A stretch of 64,000 nt of DNA from Spirosomataceae bacterium TFI 002. GTDB lineage: Bacteria; Bacteroidota; Bacteroidia; Cytophagales; Spirosomataceae. Position 1 is the first letter of the stretch; every line of letters starts with the position of its first letter. This document shows positions 18,492-27,090 of this stretch, piece after piece. The notes under the pieces were generated by a model. It saw nothing but the letters and a program-made list of their open reading frames with translations, searched no databases and was not told the DNA's origin. Made by a program: the position numbers and the translations under genes. Location of the stretch: contig LT907983.1 of the NCBI GenBank assembly GCA_900230115.1, forward strand, positions 4,134,774-4,198,773. The letters run 5' to 3'.

Positions 18492-19904
18492 ATGAAAACT
18501 GATAAATCAAATAATGAAAAGGACTTGTTAAACGCTTCTATGAGTATAAAAGATATTCATGCAGAAATGGAAAACAATCCAGTTTACCCTTTCAATCTAC
18601 AGAGTGGATGGTTGCCAAAGCCCGGGAGTAAAAGTATGCAAATGTATTTTGAACAAATACTAAGTACAGAACCTTCTGATTGGGCTCCTTGTATTCAAGC
18701 TTTGAGTGACTTTATAGACAGCAATGAAGTAGTTTCATACCTTGTTCAAAATGCTTGTAAGGAAAATCAAAATATTAGAGATGCCCATTTAGCGTCTGCT
18801 CAAGGTGTGATAATTCCACCGATCAGAGATAAAAACGACATTTTGAATGCTTTTAACGCAATTTTAAGTCAAGCACCTGCATTTCTTGATGATGCTCTGG
18901 TGGGGCTTCCATTTTCGGCATTTGTTGTTGGAATTGACCCCACAATGAGCGGTGTTACTCTTTTCAGTATTCCAATGTTCAATGAGAAAATGGCGGCGAT
19001 TTTAGACCATTGGAACAAGTTCTTAGATGCAGAGGCTTCTAATGTTGGATTTAGGATAGATGGTCAGCAATGGCTTTCTCCTGCCGCTAAAAAGCAATAT
19101 GATTTTCCTATTTGGGCAAAAGATTCACAGATATTGCCATATTGGAATTCTTGGAATTCTTTTTTTACACGTCAGTTTTTAGACCGCGAAGCCTCTCGAC
19201 CAGTTGCTGATCCTACTTCCAATAAAACTGTTATTTGTCCGAATGATGGTTCTTTATTTAGATGGAGGGCAAATATTTCGAGAAATGATGTTTTTTGGTT
19301 TAAAGATATGGAATATTCTCTTTCGGATATTCTTAGCTCTCCTGTTCAAAAAGATCAAGATACGATCGATCAATATGATTTAGTGAATATTTTTGAGGGA
19401 GGTTATATCTTTCAAACCTACCTTAATCCGTACAATTTTCATAGATGGTGGGTTCCAGTAAATGCGAAGGTAATGTTTGACCCAATTGTGGTACCCGGTT
19501 ACTTTTTTAACAAGTTGGTTATTCCAGACTTTGGTGGAGCTTCAACTGCTTCTTTACCGTACTTAGCACAAGTAAATGCAAGAGGAATAATAGTATTTGA
19601 AACAGAAGATTATGGGCGAGTATGTTGTATACCTTTGGGGATGAGTGAAGTTTCTAGTATTTCTTTTGACCCTGCAATGGTAGCAGGTGCAACAGTAACA
19701 AAAGGACAAGAAATGGGAACGTTCAATTATGGAGGCTCATCATTTGCCATTATTTACGAAAAGTTGCCAGGTAAGGATCTTGTCTTTATGAATGACCAAG
19801 GAATACAATACCCTCAAGATCCAGTTTTGCCAAGTGGAAGCTCAAGTACTGGCGGGGCAGTTACAAAGATCGCTTCGAAAATAGGAATTTGGGTCGATTT
19901 TTAA
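18492..19904 (+). CDS. Pyruvoyl-dependent decarboxylase, PSD family, PsiD-like
   Basis: A 470-residue member of the phosphatidylserine decarboxylase superfamily with a long N-terminal extension (about residues 30-190, the PSDC-type domain seen in fungal PsiD-like enzymes) and a C-terminal PSD core. Core marks are PNDGSL, the PYNFHRWWVP segment matching the YHR motif of PSD, and FNYGGSSFAI, where Gly415-Ser416 replaces the LGST self-cleavage site that makes the pyruvoyl cofactor. No membrane helix is seen, unlike true PSD. Psilocybe PsiD decarboxylates tryptophan, so an aromatic amino acid is a reasonable but unproven substrate. The gene is monocistronic and ends at a strong terminator. Confidence 0.8.
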   Translation: MKTDKSNNEKDLLNASMSIKDIHAEMENNPVYPFNLQSGWLPKPGSKSMQMYFEQILSTEPSDWAPCIQALSDFIDSNEVVSYLVQNACKENQNIRDAHLASAQGVIIPPIRDKNDILNAFNAILSQAPAFLDDALVGLPFSAFVVGIDPTMSGVTLFSIPMFNEKMAAILDHWNKFLDAEASNVGFRIDGQQWLSPAAKKQYDFPIWAKDSQILPYWNSWNSFFTRQFLDREASRPVADPTSNKTVICPNDGSLFRWRANISRNDVFWFKDMEYSLSDILSSPVQKDQDTIDQYDLVNIFEGGYIFQTYLNPYNFHRWWVPVNAKVMFDPIVVPGYFFNKLVIPDFGGASTASLPYLAQVNARGIIVFETEDYGRVCCIPLGMSEVSSISFDPAMVAGATVTKGQEMGTFNYGGSSFAIIYEKLPGKDLVFMNDQGIQYPQDPVLPSGSSSTGGAVTKIASKIGIWVDF

Positions 19905-19960
19905 TTGAGAAATTGATTAATACTCTTCTTGCTGAAAATCTGAAATAGTATAATAAAATA

Positions 19961-19996
19961 ATACCCTCTTTTATGTTTGAGTATAAAAGAGGGTAT
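19961..19996 (+). terminator. Strong terminator of the PsiD-like gene
   Basis: ATACCCTCTTTTAT and ATAAAAGAGGGTAT form a perfect 14-bp stem with an 8-base loop, followed by a T-rich run. It lies about 60 bases past the PsiD-like stop codon. Confidence 0.9.
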
Positions 19997-20012
19997 AGTT
20001 TTTTCCAAAAAA

Positions 20013-20043
20013 AAGTGTACCCTCCTAGAAGGAAGGCACACTT
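20013..20043 (-). terminator. Strong terminator of the PDO1 gene
   Basis: On the minus strand AAGTGTGCCTTCCT pairs along 14 positions (two G-U) with AGGAGGGTACACTT across a three-base loop, followed by eight T. It ends the transcript of the gene at 20069-21481 and sits 16 bases from the opposing terminator. Confidence 0.9.
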
Positions 20044-20068
20044 CAGCCACTAATCAAAAAAATACAAT

Positions 20069-21481
20069 TTATAACAGCGTGCTAGGGCACACGTAATTGG
20101 TTATTTCAAAACTTTCCGATTTTTTAATCGCATCAAAACCTCCCTTAATATCTACCAAATTGCGGTAACCTCTCGATTGCAATATGGAAATGAAGGCAAG
20201 CGACCTATATCCACCAGCACAGTGAATATAATGTGTATTATCGGTTACAATCTTTTTCATGCTTTCGTTGATGTAATCCAATGGGGCATTGGTAGCTTCT
20301 ACCATGTGCTCACTTTCGAATTCACTATTCTTGCGAACATCCACAATTTCCGGAGCATTAATTTCTATTAGCTCTGCTACGCTTACAGACTTAATAGTGT
20401 CAACTTCTTTTCCTGCTGCTTTCCAAGCTTCAAAACCGCCTTTCAAGAAACCTTGTGCATTGTCGTAACCTACTCTAGCAAGTCTCGTAAGTATTTCTTC
20501 TAGTCGGTCTTCTTCTGCTACAATTAGTAACTCTTGTTTTACATCAGGAACGAGTGTTCCCACCCACGTGGCGAAGCTGCCATCGATACCAATAAAAATT
20601 GAATTGGGTACAAATCCGTCTCTGAATTTATCCTTGTCTCGTGTGTCAATAATCACTGCATTGGTCTCATTGGCAACAACCTCAAACTCAGTAGGACTAA
20701 GTGCTCTTGTTCCTTTTTCTATCACATTATCAAGTGAGTCGTAACCTTGAATATTGATAAGGACATTTTGAGGGAAATAGGATGGAGGTGGAGTTAGTCC
20801 GTTTAATACCTCTGCAACAAATTCCTCTTTAGTCATATCTGGTCTAAGAGCATAATTTGTCTTTTTCTGATTGCCAAGTGTGTCCGTAGTTTCGGAACTC
20901 ATGTTTTTACCACAAGCACTGCCTTGACCGTGATTTGGATATACAATGATATCGTCGTTCAACGGCATTATTTTGTTTCTCAGCGAATCGTACAAGTGAG
21001 CAGCTAGCTTTTCTTGGGTAAGTTCTGCAATTACTTTTTGAGCTAAATCAGGACGACCTACATCGCCAATGAATAAGGTATCACCAGAGAATAATCCCAC
21101 CTCTTTGCCTTCTTCATTGCGAAGCAATAGGCAAGAACTTTCCATGGTATGGCCAGGAGTGTGCAAGAGTTCAAGTGTTACATCTCCAAGTTTGAATATC
21201 TGTCCGTCAGTTGCGACTGTTTTTTTGAATCCAGTTTCCATCTCAGTGGGGCCATATACGATTTGAGCACCTGTTTTTTGTGCCAAATCAATGTGACCAG
21301 ATACAAAGTCAGCATGGAAATGAGTTTCGAAAATGTATTTAATTTTTGCCCCATCTTTCTCCGCTCTTTCAAGGTAAGGTTGTGACTCTCTTAATGGGTC
21401 AATGATTGCAACTTCACCGTTTGATTCTATGTAATAGGCGGCTTCAGCTAAGCAACCAGTATATATTTGTTCAATTTTCAT
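20069..21481 (-). CDS. Persulfide dioxygenase-rhodanese fusion, PDO1
   Basis: A 470-residue cytoplasmic enzyme. Residues 1-230 form an ETHE1-like metallo-beta-lactamase-fold persulfide dioxygenase, with iron ligands and neighbours in THFHADFVSGH (His54, His56, Asp58, His63), His111, Asp134 and His184. It oxidises low-molecular-weight persulfide to sulfite. Two rhodanese domains follow. The first (about 262-358) lacks a Cys at the active loop (LIVAEEDR); the second has the active Cys421 in CAGGYRS and could transfer sulfur from persulfide to sulfite, giving thiosulfate. A GTAAC-N4-GTTAC site lies 146 bases upstream. It is a paralog of the gene at 27091-28491. Confidence 0.92.
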   Translation of the reverse strand: MKIEQIYTGCLAEAAYYIESNGEVAIIDPLRESQPYLERAEKDGAKIKYIFETHFHADFVSGHIDLAQKTGAQIVYGPTEMETGFKKTVATDGQIFKLGDVTLELLHTPGHTMESSCLLLRNEEGKEVGLFSGDTLFIGDVGRPDLAQKVIAELTQEKLAAHLYDSLRNKIMPLNDDIIVYPNHGQGSACGKNMSSETTDTLGNQKKTNYALRPDMTKEEFVAEVLNGLTPPPSYFPQNVLINIQGYDSLDNVIEKGTRALSPTEFEVVANETNAVIIDTRDKDKFRDGFVPNSIFIGIDGSFATWVGTLVPDVKQELLIVAEEDRLEEILTRLARVGYDNAQGFLKGGFEAWKAAGKEVDTIKSVSVAELIEINAPEIVDVRKNSEFESEHMVEATNAPLDYINESMKKIVTDNTHYIHCAGGYRSLAFISILQSRGYRNLVDIKGGFDAIKKSESFEITNYVCPSTLL

Positions 21482-21626
21482 TTTAATGTTATTTATGTGA
21501 TATAATTTATTTCTCCATTGGTGTCATCAAAAACTACTCAGGGACACCTTGTTTTGCAATTAGAATAACTGTTCATATCTCTTAAATTTCTTAATGTAAA
21601 ATTAGTGATTGAATTATTGTTGGAGC

Positions 21627-21640
21627 GTAACTATAGTTAC
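21627..21640. promoter_or_regulatory. GTAAC-TATA-GTTAC operator upstream of PDO1
   Basis: A perfect 5-4-5 inverted repeat in the divergent region between PDO1 and the second sulfatase gene. The same arms recur at 24604-24617 and 29389-29402, upstream of the other sulfide genes. A 14-bp 5-N4-5 site is the geometry bound by Crp/Fnr-family dimers. The repeats are seen directly; the regulator is inferred. Confidence 0.7.
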
Positions 21641-21802
21641 AATTGGATATGATCAATGTCATTGTTTTCTAATAAATCATTTCTTTCCTTTTGGTACAAT
21701 TCGCTAGCATACTGATACTGCATCATTCTCTTTAGGACTTAGCCGTTTAATCCTTTATTACTTACTACCAATTGATTATTTTTGGTAAAACTCAAAAAGT
21801 AT

Positions 21803-23221
21803 ATGAAGCGATTGGTTATTAAATTAGCTTGTGTTCTAGGACTTATTTTTATCAATGCCTGCGATAAACCTCACAAACAAAGACCTAATATCATTTACAT
21901 TTTTACAGATCAGCAATATGCAGGAATGATGTCCTGTGCTGGCAATGAATGGGTAAATACTCCTGCAATGGATTACATTGCTAACAATGGAATTAGGTTT
22001 ACAAAAGCTTATACAACTAATCCCGTATGTACTCCAGCTAGAATGAGTATGATCACCGGAAGATTTCCGTCTTACTTTAATGATAAAAATGGTAACGCAG
22101 TTCGAGAAAACTGGGGTGCAACTAGGGTTGAAGATATTCCTGCGGAGGTATTTACAACTAACATTGCACATTTTGCCAAAGAAGCTGGCTACGAACTTAT
22201 TTTTGGTGGTAAAGAACATTTGCCCAAGGGCTTGCTCCCAGATTCACTTGGCTTTACCTATATCAGTGACAACGAAAGGGGAATATTAGCACAAGAAGCT
22301 GCAAAGGTGATTCGAAAGGAACACGATAAGCCTTATATCATGATTGTATCGCTTATTAACCCTCATGATATTTGCTATATGGCAATAAGAGATTTTGCCG
22401 AAACACCACTTGATTCTATTTTACTTGCCAAAGGACAAACAGAACTCTCAGAGCTTGATAGGGCTTTGAATACACCAGAAGGGGTTACGGAAGAGGAGTT
22501 CTTCAAAAATTATTGTCCTCCATTACCACCAAACTTTGAGAAACAAAAAGGAGAGCCAAAGGCCGTTGAGAAATTGTTATCCAATAGGTCGTTTAGAGAG
22601 AAAGCAAGAGGACAATACAGTGAAAAGCAATGGAGAATGCATAGGTGGGCATATGCTAGACTAACCGAAGTTGTGGATAAAGAAATTCAAGTAATTCTCG
22701 ACGCTTTGAAAGAATCCAATGGTGAAGAGAATACTCTAGTAATGCTTTCGAGTGATCATGGTGATATGGATGCCTCTCATAGAATGGAGCACAAAAGTAC
22801 CATGTACGAGGAAGCTACGAACATACCGTTTTTGGCCATGTGGAAAGGTAAAATAATGTCAGGTAAAGTTGATGATTCACACCTAATTTCCAACGGATTA
22901 GATTTCTTACCAACGCTGTGTGACTATATGGATGTGGAAGGTATGTCGGATCCTAGAGGAATGAGCCTAAGGCCATTGTTTGAGGGAAAATCAACCAAGT
23001 GGAGGAAAAACTTGGGTGTAGAAAGTGAGATAGGGAAAATGGTCGTAAGTGAGGATGGTTTTAAATACATTAGGTATGATTTCGCGGGAAATGAAGAACA
23101 ACTTTTGGATCTCAACTTGGATCCGTTTGAAACTACGCATTTTACAGATTCACAAAACCATAAAGGCAAGTTGGAAGAGCTAAAAAAGATATATGACACA
23201 ACTTGGTTTCCTGTCAATTAA
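21803..23221 (+). CDS. Sulfatase, formylglycine-dependent (lipoprotein)
   Basis: A 472-residue type I sulfatase, start set at ATG 21803 (signal MKRLVIKLACVLGLIFINAC, lipidated Cys20) rather than the longer TTG frame. The metal site opens with IIYIFTDQQ. Cys76 in PVCTPARMS is the CxPxR formylglycine site. Later motifs are GGKEHLPKG, SLINPHDI and LSSDHGDMDASHRM. It is not closely similar to the first sulfatase at 15948. It interrupts the sulfide-oxidation genes and runs opposite to them, so it probably belongs to a carbohydrate pathway, though sulfate chemistry in the same neighbourhood is notable. Confidence 0.9.
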   Translation: MKRLVIKLACVLGLIFINACDKPHKQRPNIIYIFTDQQYAGMMSCAGNEWVNTPAMDYIANNGIRFTKAYTTNPVCTPARMSMITGRFPSYFNDKNGNAVRENWGATRVEDIPAEVFTTNIAHFAKEAGYELIFGGKEHLPKGLLPDSLGFTYISDNERGILAQEAAKVIRKEHDKPYIMIVSLINPHDICYMAIRDFAETPLDSILLAKGQTELSELDRALNTPEGVTEEEFFKNYCPPLPPNFEKQKGEPKAVEKLLSNRSFREKARGQYSEKQWRMHRWAYARLTEVVDKEIQVILDALKESNGEENTLVMLSSDHGDMDASHRMEHKSTMYEEATNIPFLAMWKGKIMSGKVDDSHLISNGLDFLPTLCDYMDVEGMSDPRGMSLRPLFEGKSTKWRKNLGVESEIGKMVVSEDGFKYIRYDFAGNEEQLLDLNLDPFETTHFTDSQNHKGKLEELKKIYDTTWFPVN

Positions 23222-23243
23222 TTAGAGGTATTAAACAAAAAAA

Positions 23244-23264
23244 AGAGCACCATTTCGGTACTCT
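23244..23264 (-). terminator. Terminator of the SQR gene
   Basis: On the minus strand AGAGTACCG and TGGTGCTCT pair across an AAA loop (nine pairs, two G-U) and are followed by a long T run. It lies 25 bases past the SQR stop codon. Confidence 0.85.
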
Positions 23265-23288
23265 TCTCGCTGATGTTTAAATCATAGG

Positions 23289-24551
23289 CTATACTTTTTC
23301 GCCTTTCATCATTTTATTCCAATACAAGTATGGAAGACCATATTTTTTAAGCATCCAGAGTCTCCAATGTTCCTTGGAGCTATCAAAAACAAGCATTTGT
23401 TTCAATTTTGGATCTGGAGTGAAGTTGTTTTTGTAATCAAATTCGGCTAAAACCATTTTGCCATATCCAGTTACAAGAGGACAAGAAGAATAGCCATTGT
23501 AACTTGAATTGGCAGGTGCCTGACCATTAATCATAGCAACTAAGTTTTCTACCACAATTGGTACTTGCTTTCTGATCGCAGCTCCAGTTTTGGCAGTAGG
23601 TAATGCCGCTACATCTCCTAGCCCAAAGATATTAGGGTATTTATTGTGTTGCATGCTATTGTGGTCTACATCTAGCCAACCAGCATCATTTACCAAGCTA
23701 GATTCTTTGACAAACTTTGGGGCTGTTTGTGGTGGAGCTAGATGCAAGAAATCAAAAGGTACTTCAATAACAGATTCACCTGTCATTTTTTCGCCAATAT
23801 CGTTTCCTTCATTTATGACACACATATTTTCTCCAGTAGCGGTGTGTTTGAAATAAACGATTTTCTTTTCAGAGTCAATTTTAAACGGTGCGTAAAATGG
23901 TTTGAAGTGTATTCCATAGCGGTCGATTACTTGATGAAGTGTATCTGCGACTTGCTTAACTCCAAATATCACGCTACCGGGCGTTGCAAATATTACGTTG
24001 GATTTATCTAAAATACCTCTCTTTCGAAAACTATCAGCGGCGAGGTAGGCTATTTTTTGAGGAGCTCCTCCACACTTGATAGGAGTAGTGGGTTGTGTAA
24101 AAACTGCATTTCCACCCTTGAATTTTTGCAACTGTTCCCAAGTGTATTGAGGATCAGTATAGTTGCTACACACAACTCCTTTTTCTAAAGCTTCCGGTAG
24201 GCCTTCTATCAATTCAGGTGCCATTACTAAGCCCGGAGCAACAACTAAGAAATCATAGCTTATTACACTTCCTTTTTCAGTTGTTACATTGTTATTTTCT
24301 GGATCAAAACTTTTGGCATATTCCTTAATCCAAGTAACACCTTTTGGCATTACATCCGCCATAGGTTTACTAGTTTTTCTGTAGTCATATGCCCCCGCAC
24401 CCACCAGTGTCCAAGCTGGTTGATAATAATGCTTGTCTGCGGGCTCTATGATCGCAATGTCAAGGTTTGAATTAATTTTCAATAATTGGGCACCTACCAT
24501 AATGCCAGCAGTTCCACCACCAATTATGAGTACCGTATGTTTCTTTTCCAT
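23289..24551 (-). CDS. Sulfide:quinone oxidoreductase, eukaryote-like type
   Basis: A 420-residue FAD enzyme that oxidises H2S to persulfide and passes electrons to membrane quinone. The N-terminal GGGTAG (residues 11-16) binds FAD, a second FAD segment is FGLGDVAALPTAKTGAA, and the redox cysteines are Cys160 (TPIKCGGAP) and Cys357 (YSSCPLVTGYGKM). The KCGGAPQK motif and a hydrophobic C-terminus that could sit on the membrane fit the SQRDL-like type II group. It lies downstream of cydAB, with a 75-base gap carrying its own GTAAC-N4-GTTAC site, so it probably has its own promoter as well as any read-through. Confidence 0.93.
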   Translation of the reverse strand: MEKKHTVLIIGGGTAGIMVGAQLLKINSNLDIAIIEPADKHYYQPAWTLVGAGAYDYRKTSKPMADVMPKGVTWIKEYAKSFDPENNNVTTEKGSVISYDFLVVAPGLVMAPELIEGLPEALEKGVVCSNYTDPQYTWEQLQKFKGGNAVFTQPTTPIKCGGAPQKIAYLAADSFRKRGILDKSNVIFATPGSVIFGVKQVADTLHQVIDRYGIHFKPFYAPFKIDSEKKIVYFKHTATGENMCVINEGNDIGEKMTGESVIEVPFDFLHLAPPQTAPKFVKESSLVNDAGWLDVDHNSMQHNKYPNIFGLGDVAALPTAKTGAAIRKQVPIVVENLVAMINGQAPANSSYNGYSSCPLVTGYGKMVLAEFDYKNNFTPDPKLKQMLVFDSSKEHWRLWMLKKYGLPYLYWNKMMKGEKV

Positions 24552-24603
24552 GCTAGGGTTTAATTATTTCTTCGAAAAGTAACAATTATAGAAACAAGAA
24601 AAT

Positions 24604-24617
24604 GTAACATGGGTTAC
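24604..24617. promoter_or_regulatory. GTAAC-ATGG-GTTAC operator upstream of SQR
   Basis: A perfect 5-4-5 inverted repeat about 60 bases upstream of the SQR start codon, between cydB and SQR. Its arms are identical to those at 21627 and 29389. A TATAATTG segment on the minus strand (24590-24583) could be a -7 promoter element downstream of the site. Confidence 0.7.
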
Positions 24618-24620
24618 TTT

Positions 24621-24639
24621 GACCAGTTAGTAACTGGTC
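24621..24639. promoter_or_regulatory. 9+1+9 palindrome at the cydB stop codon
   Basis: GACCAGTTA and TAACTGGTC flank a single G. The symmetry is perfect and covers the cydB stop codon, three bases from the GTAAC-N4-GTTAC site. As RNA it could fold into an 8-bp hairpin, but no T run follows, so it is more likely an operator or mRNA-processing hairpin than a terminator. Confidence 0.4.
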
Positions 24640-25664
24640 TCATCGAGCCTTACTTTTCCTTTAAATGTTTTATAAACAAAAATGGTGTAAGTAAGAATTA
24701 TAGGTGTGCCTATGGCTGCCATAAATAACATGATTCCCAATGTTTTTTCAGAAGAAGCTGCATCGTAAATACTGATATCATAAGATGGGTCTATTGATGA
24801 TATAAGAATAGAAGGGTACAGCTCTATCGCCACTACAAACAGAAAAAGTGCGATCGAAATGGCAGAAAAAATGAATGCCCTGAAAAAATTCTTTTTGCTC
24901 AAAAGCCGTGGAATATTCGCAATACTAAGCATACCTAGAAAAGGGATGATAGATAAAACTGGGTTTTCTTTAAAGCCATTGGATAAGTGAGGTATATACA
25001 AAAGCACATATGTTGTACTTACTGCAAATAATGCTACAAATATCCATACAGATCTTTTTGTTAGGATTCCTATTTTAGCAAAGAGCCTTCCTTCGGTTTT
25101 CATGATTAAATAAATACCTCCGTGCATCATGAACAGAGCTAAAGTTGTAATTCCGATGACGATTGAAAATGGGTTAAGAACCTCAAAAAGGCTCATTTGT
25201 AGTTGTCCATCTTTACCTATTGGGAGACCTTGTAATACATTTCCTAGTACTACTCCTAGCAATGTAGCCAGTAAAATACTTGAAATAGAGTAGGAGATAT
25301 CCCATGTTTTTCTCCACCACAGCATGGTTTCTTTACTTCTGAATTCTATTGAAATAGCTCTAAAAATCAGACTGAAAATGAATAGCATGAAAGGCACATA
25401 CAGCCCCGAAAACAGTGTGGCGTACACTATGGGAAAGCCTGCAAATAGTGCTCCTCCACCAATTACAAGCCAAACTTCATTACCGTCCCACACTGGACCT
25501 ACAGCATTGAGTGCAATTCTGCGGCTTTCTTCTTTTTTGAAAAATAAATGCCATGCACCAGCTCCAAAGTCGAAACCGTCAAGTATGGCATAACCTGCAA
25601 ATAATCCACCCACAACAAGGAACCAAAGAGTGGGGTAATCCAATCCTAAAATTGTAGCTTCCAT
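24627..25664 (-). CDS. cydB: Cytochrome bd oxidase subunit II
   Basis: A 345-residue integral membrane partner of CydA. The N-terminus has the CydB pattern LWFLVVGGLFAGYAILDGFDFGAG and VGPVWDGNEVWLV, followed by a total of eight to nine hydrophobic segments. The enzyme reduces O2 to water using menaquinol or ubiquinol with low sensitivity to sulfide. It starts two bases after the cydA stop, so the two are translated together. No small CydX-type gene is seen after it; the next gene is SQR. Confidence 0.96.
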   Translation of the reverse strand: MEATILGLDYPTLWFLVVGGLFAGYAILDGFDFGAGAWHLFFKKEESRRIALNAVGPVWDGNEVWLVIGGGALFAGFPIVYATLFSGLYVPFMLFIFSLIFRAISIEFRSKETMLWWRKTWDISYSISSILLATLLGVVLGNVLQGLPIGKDGQLQMSLFEVLNPFSIVIGITTLALFMMHGGIYLIMKTEGRLFAKIGILTKRSVWIFVALFAVSTTYVLLYIPHLSNGFKENPVLSIIPFLGMLSIANIPRLLSKKNFFRAFIFSAISIALFLFVVAIELYPSILISSIDPSYDISIYDAASSEKTLGIMLFMAAIGTPIILTYTIFVYKTFKGKVRLDETSY

Positions 25665-25666
25665 TG

Positions 25667-27046
25667 TTAGTTTTTAGTTATGGTGTTTGTTATTTGTTTT
25701 TGTAAAGTCCCTTCCATATCGTCCTGTTCATTGTATGGGCCAGTTTTGATTTTCTTGTTCAAAAGGTAAATGAACAGCACAAATAAAATAGAATAAATAA
25801 TGAAGAACATTATAAGCGACCATAGCACTTGATTGGCCGTTACAACTGCCGAAAAGGCATCTGATGTACGTAAAAGTCCATAGACTACCCATGGTTGTCG
25901 ACCCATTTCGGCGGCAAACCAACCAAACTGATTTGCCAATTGGGGTAAAATAGCGGCAAAAACGAATGTGATTAACAGCCACTTTTTGTCAAAGAGAGAG
26001 CCTTTCCACCAGAAGTATATTCCCAAAATCGTAAGTAAAATAAGTGCCATGCCAATTGCAACCATAAGATGGTAAAACTGGAATACTGCATTCACTTGAC
26101 CGGGCTGATCTTCTTTTGCAAATGCATCCAAACCTGTTACATGTTTTTGGAAATCACCGTAAATTAAATACGATAGTCCTCCTGGGACTTTCATGCCGTA
26201 GGTTTTTTTGTTGTCTTTATCAATCCATCCCAAAAGATACATGTCACCCGGTGCACTTTTTTCAAAATGCCCTTCAAAAGCTGCAAGTTTAGCTGGTTGA
26301 TTTACGGCTACACCGTTTGCTGAGTGATGGCCAGTAACTAATTGTGAAAGTGAAAACACAGTAGCAACTACCAAAGCGATTTTGAATGCTTTTTTCGAAA
26401 TTTCTAAATACCTGCCTTTGATTATATAGTAAGCATGCACACTCATCACTAAAAACGCTCCTGACAAGAATGCACCAAGCCATGTGTGTGTAAGCCGATC
26501 AACACTTGATGGGTTAAACACCATCGCCCAAAAGTCAATGATTTCGGCCCTTGCATTAATTCCTTCTCCAACAATGTGAAATCCCGCCGGAGTTTGTTGC
26601 CAACTGTTAGCAACTACAATCCAAACAGCACTGAACATAGAGCCAAGAAAAACACCAATGGTTGCTATTAAGTGGACTTTGGGAGAAACTCTATTCCAAC
26701 CGAAAAGCAGAATCCCTAAAAAACCACTTTCTAGTGCAAAAGCAAAGATACCTTCAGCTGCCAAAGCACTTCCAAATACATCGCCGACATACTTAGAATA
26801 GGTAGCCCAGTTGGTTCCAAATTCGAATTCCATAACAATACCGGTCGCTACGCCAATACCAAAGGTTAAAGCAAATATCTTGGTCCAAAACTTGGCTAGT
26901 ATTTCGTATTCTTTATTTCCTGTCCGAATATAATTGCCTTCAAAAATTACCATTAATAGACCCAGTCCTATACTTAAAGGAGGATAGATGTAATGGAATG
27001 CAATGGTGAATGCGAATTGAATTCTTGCTAAAATTTCAACTTCCAT
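25667..27046 (-). CDS. cydA: Cytochrome bd oxidase subunit I
   Basis: A 459-residue membrane subunit carrying the haems. The N-terminal [23 protein letters not shown] includes the conserved haem-ligand His, and [16 protein letters not shown] is the signature after the Q-loop. The Q-loop is of the short type but keeps a quinol-binding Lys and Glu pattern in [13 protein letters not shown]. Haem b595/d chemistry follows family knowledge. A terminator hairpin separates it from the upstream PDO2 gene, so cydAB may have its own promoter in the 45-base gap or depend on read-through. Placement next to SQR fits quinol delivery from sulfide oxidation. Confidence 0.97.
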   Translation of the reverse strand: MEVEILARIQFAFTIAFHYIYPPLSIGLGLLMVIFEGNYIRTGNKEYEILAKFWTKIFALTFGIGVATGIVMEFEFGTNWATYSKYVGDVFGSALAAEGIFAFALESGFLGILLFGWNRVSPKVHLIATIGVFLGSMFSAVWIVVANSWQQTPAGFHIVGEGINARAEIIDFWAMVFNPSSVDRLTHTWLGAFLSGAFLVMSVHAYYIIKGRYLEISKKAFKIALVVATVFSLSQLVTGHHSANGVAVNQPAKLAAFEGHFEKSAPGDMYLLGWIDKDNKKTYGMKVPGGLSYLIYGDFQKHVTGLDAFAKEDQPGQVNAVFQFYHLMVAIGMALILLTILGIYFWWKGSLFDKKWLLITFVFAAILPQLANQFGWFAAEMGRQPWVVYGLLRTSDAFSAVVTANQVLWSLIMFFIIYSILFVLFIYLLNKKIKTGPYNEQDDMEGTLQKQITNTITKN

Positions 27047-27064
27047 GATAGTATTAAGATAAAA

Positions 27065-27084
27065 AAAGAGGCCGAAGCCTCTTT
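27065..27084 (-). terminator. Terminator with UUCG loop between PDO2 and cydA
   Basis: On the minus strand AAAGAGGC and GCCTCTTT form a perfect 8-bp stem closed by a UUCG tetraloop and followed by a T run. It lies seven bases past the PDO2 stop and 19 bases before cydA, so it ends or attenuates the TauE-PDO2 transcript. Confidence 0.85.
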
Positions 27085-27090
27085 AGAAAT

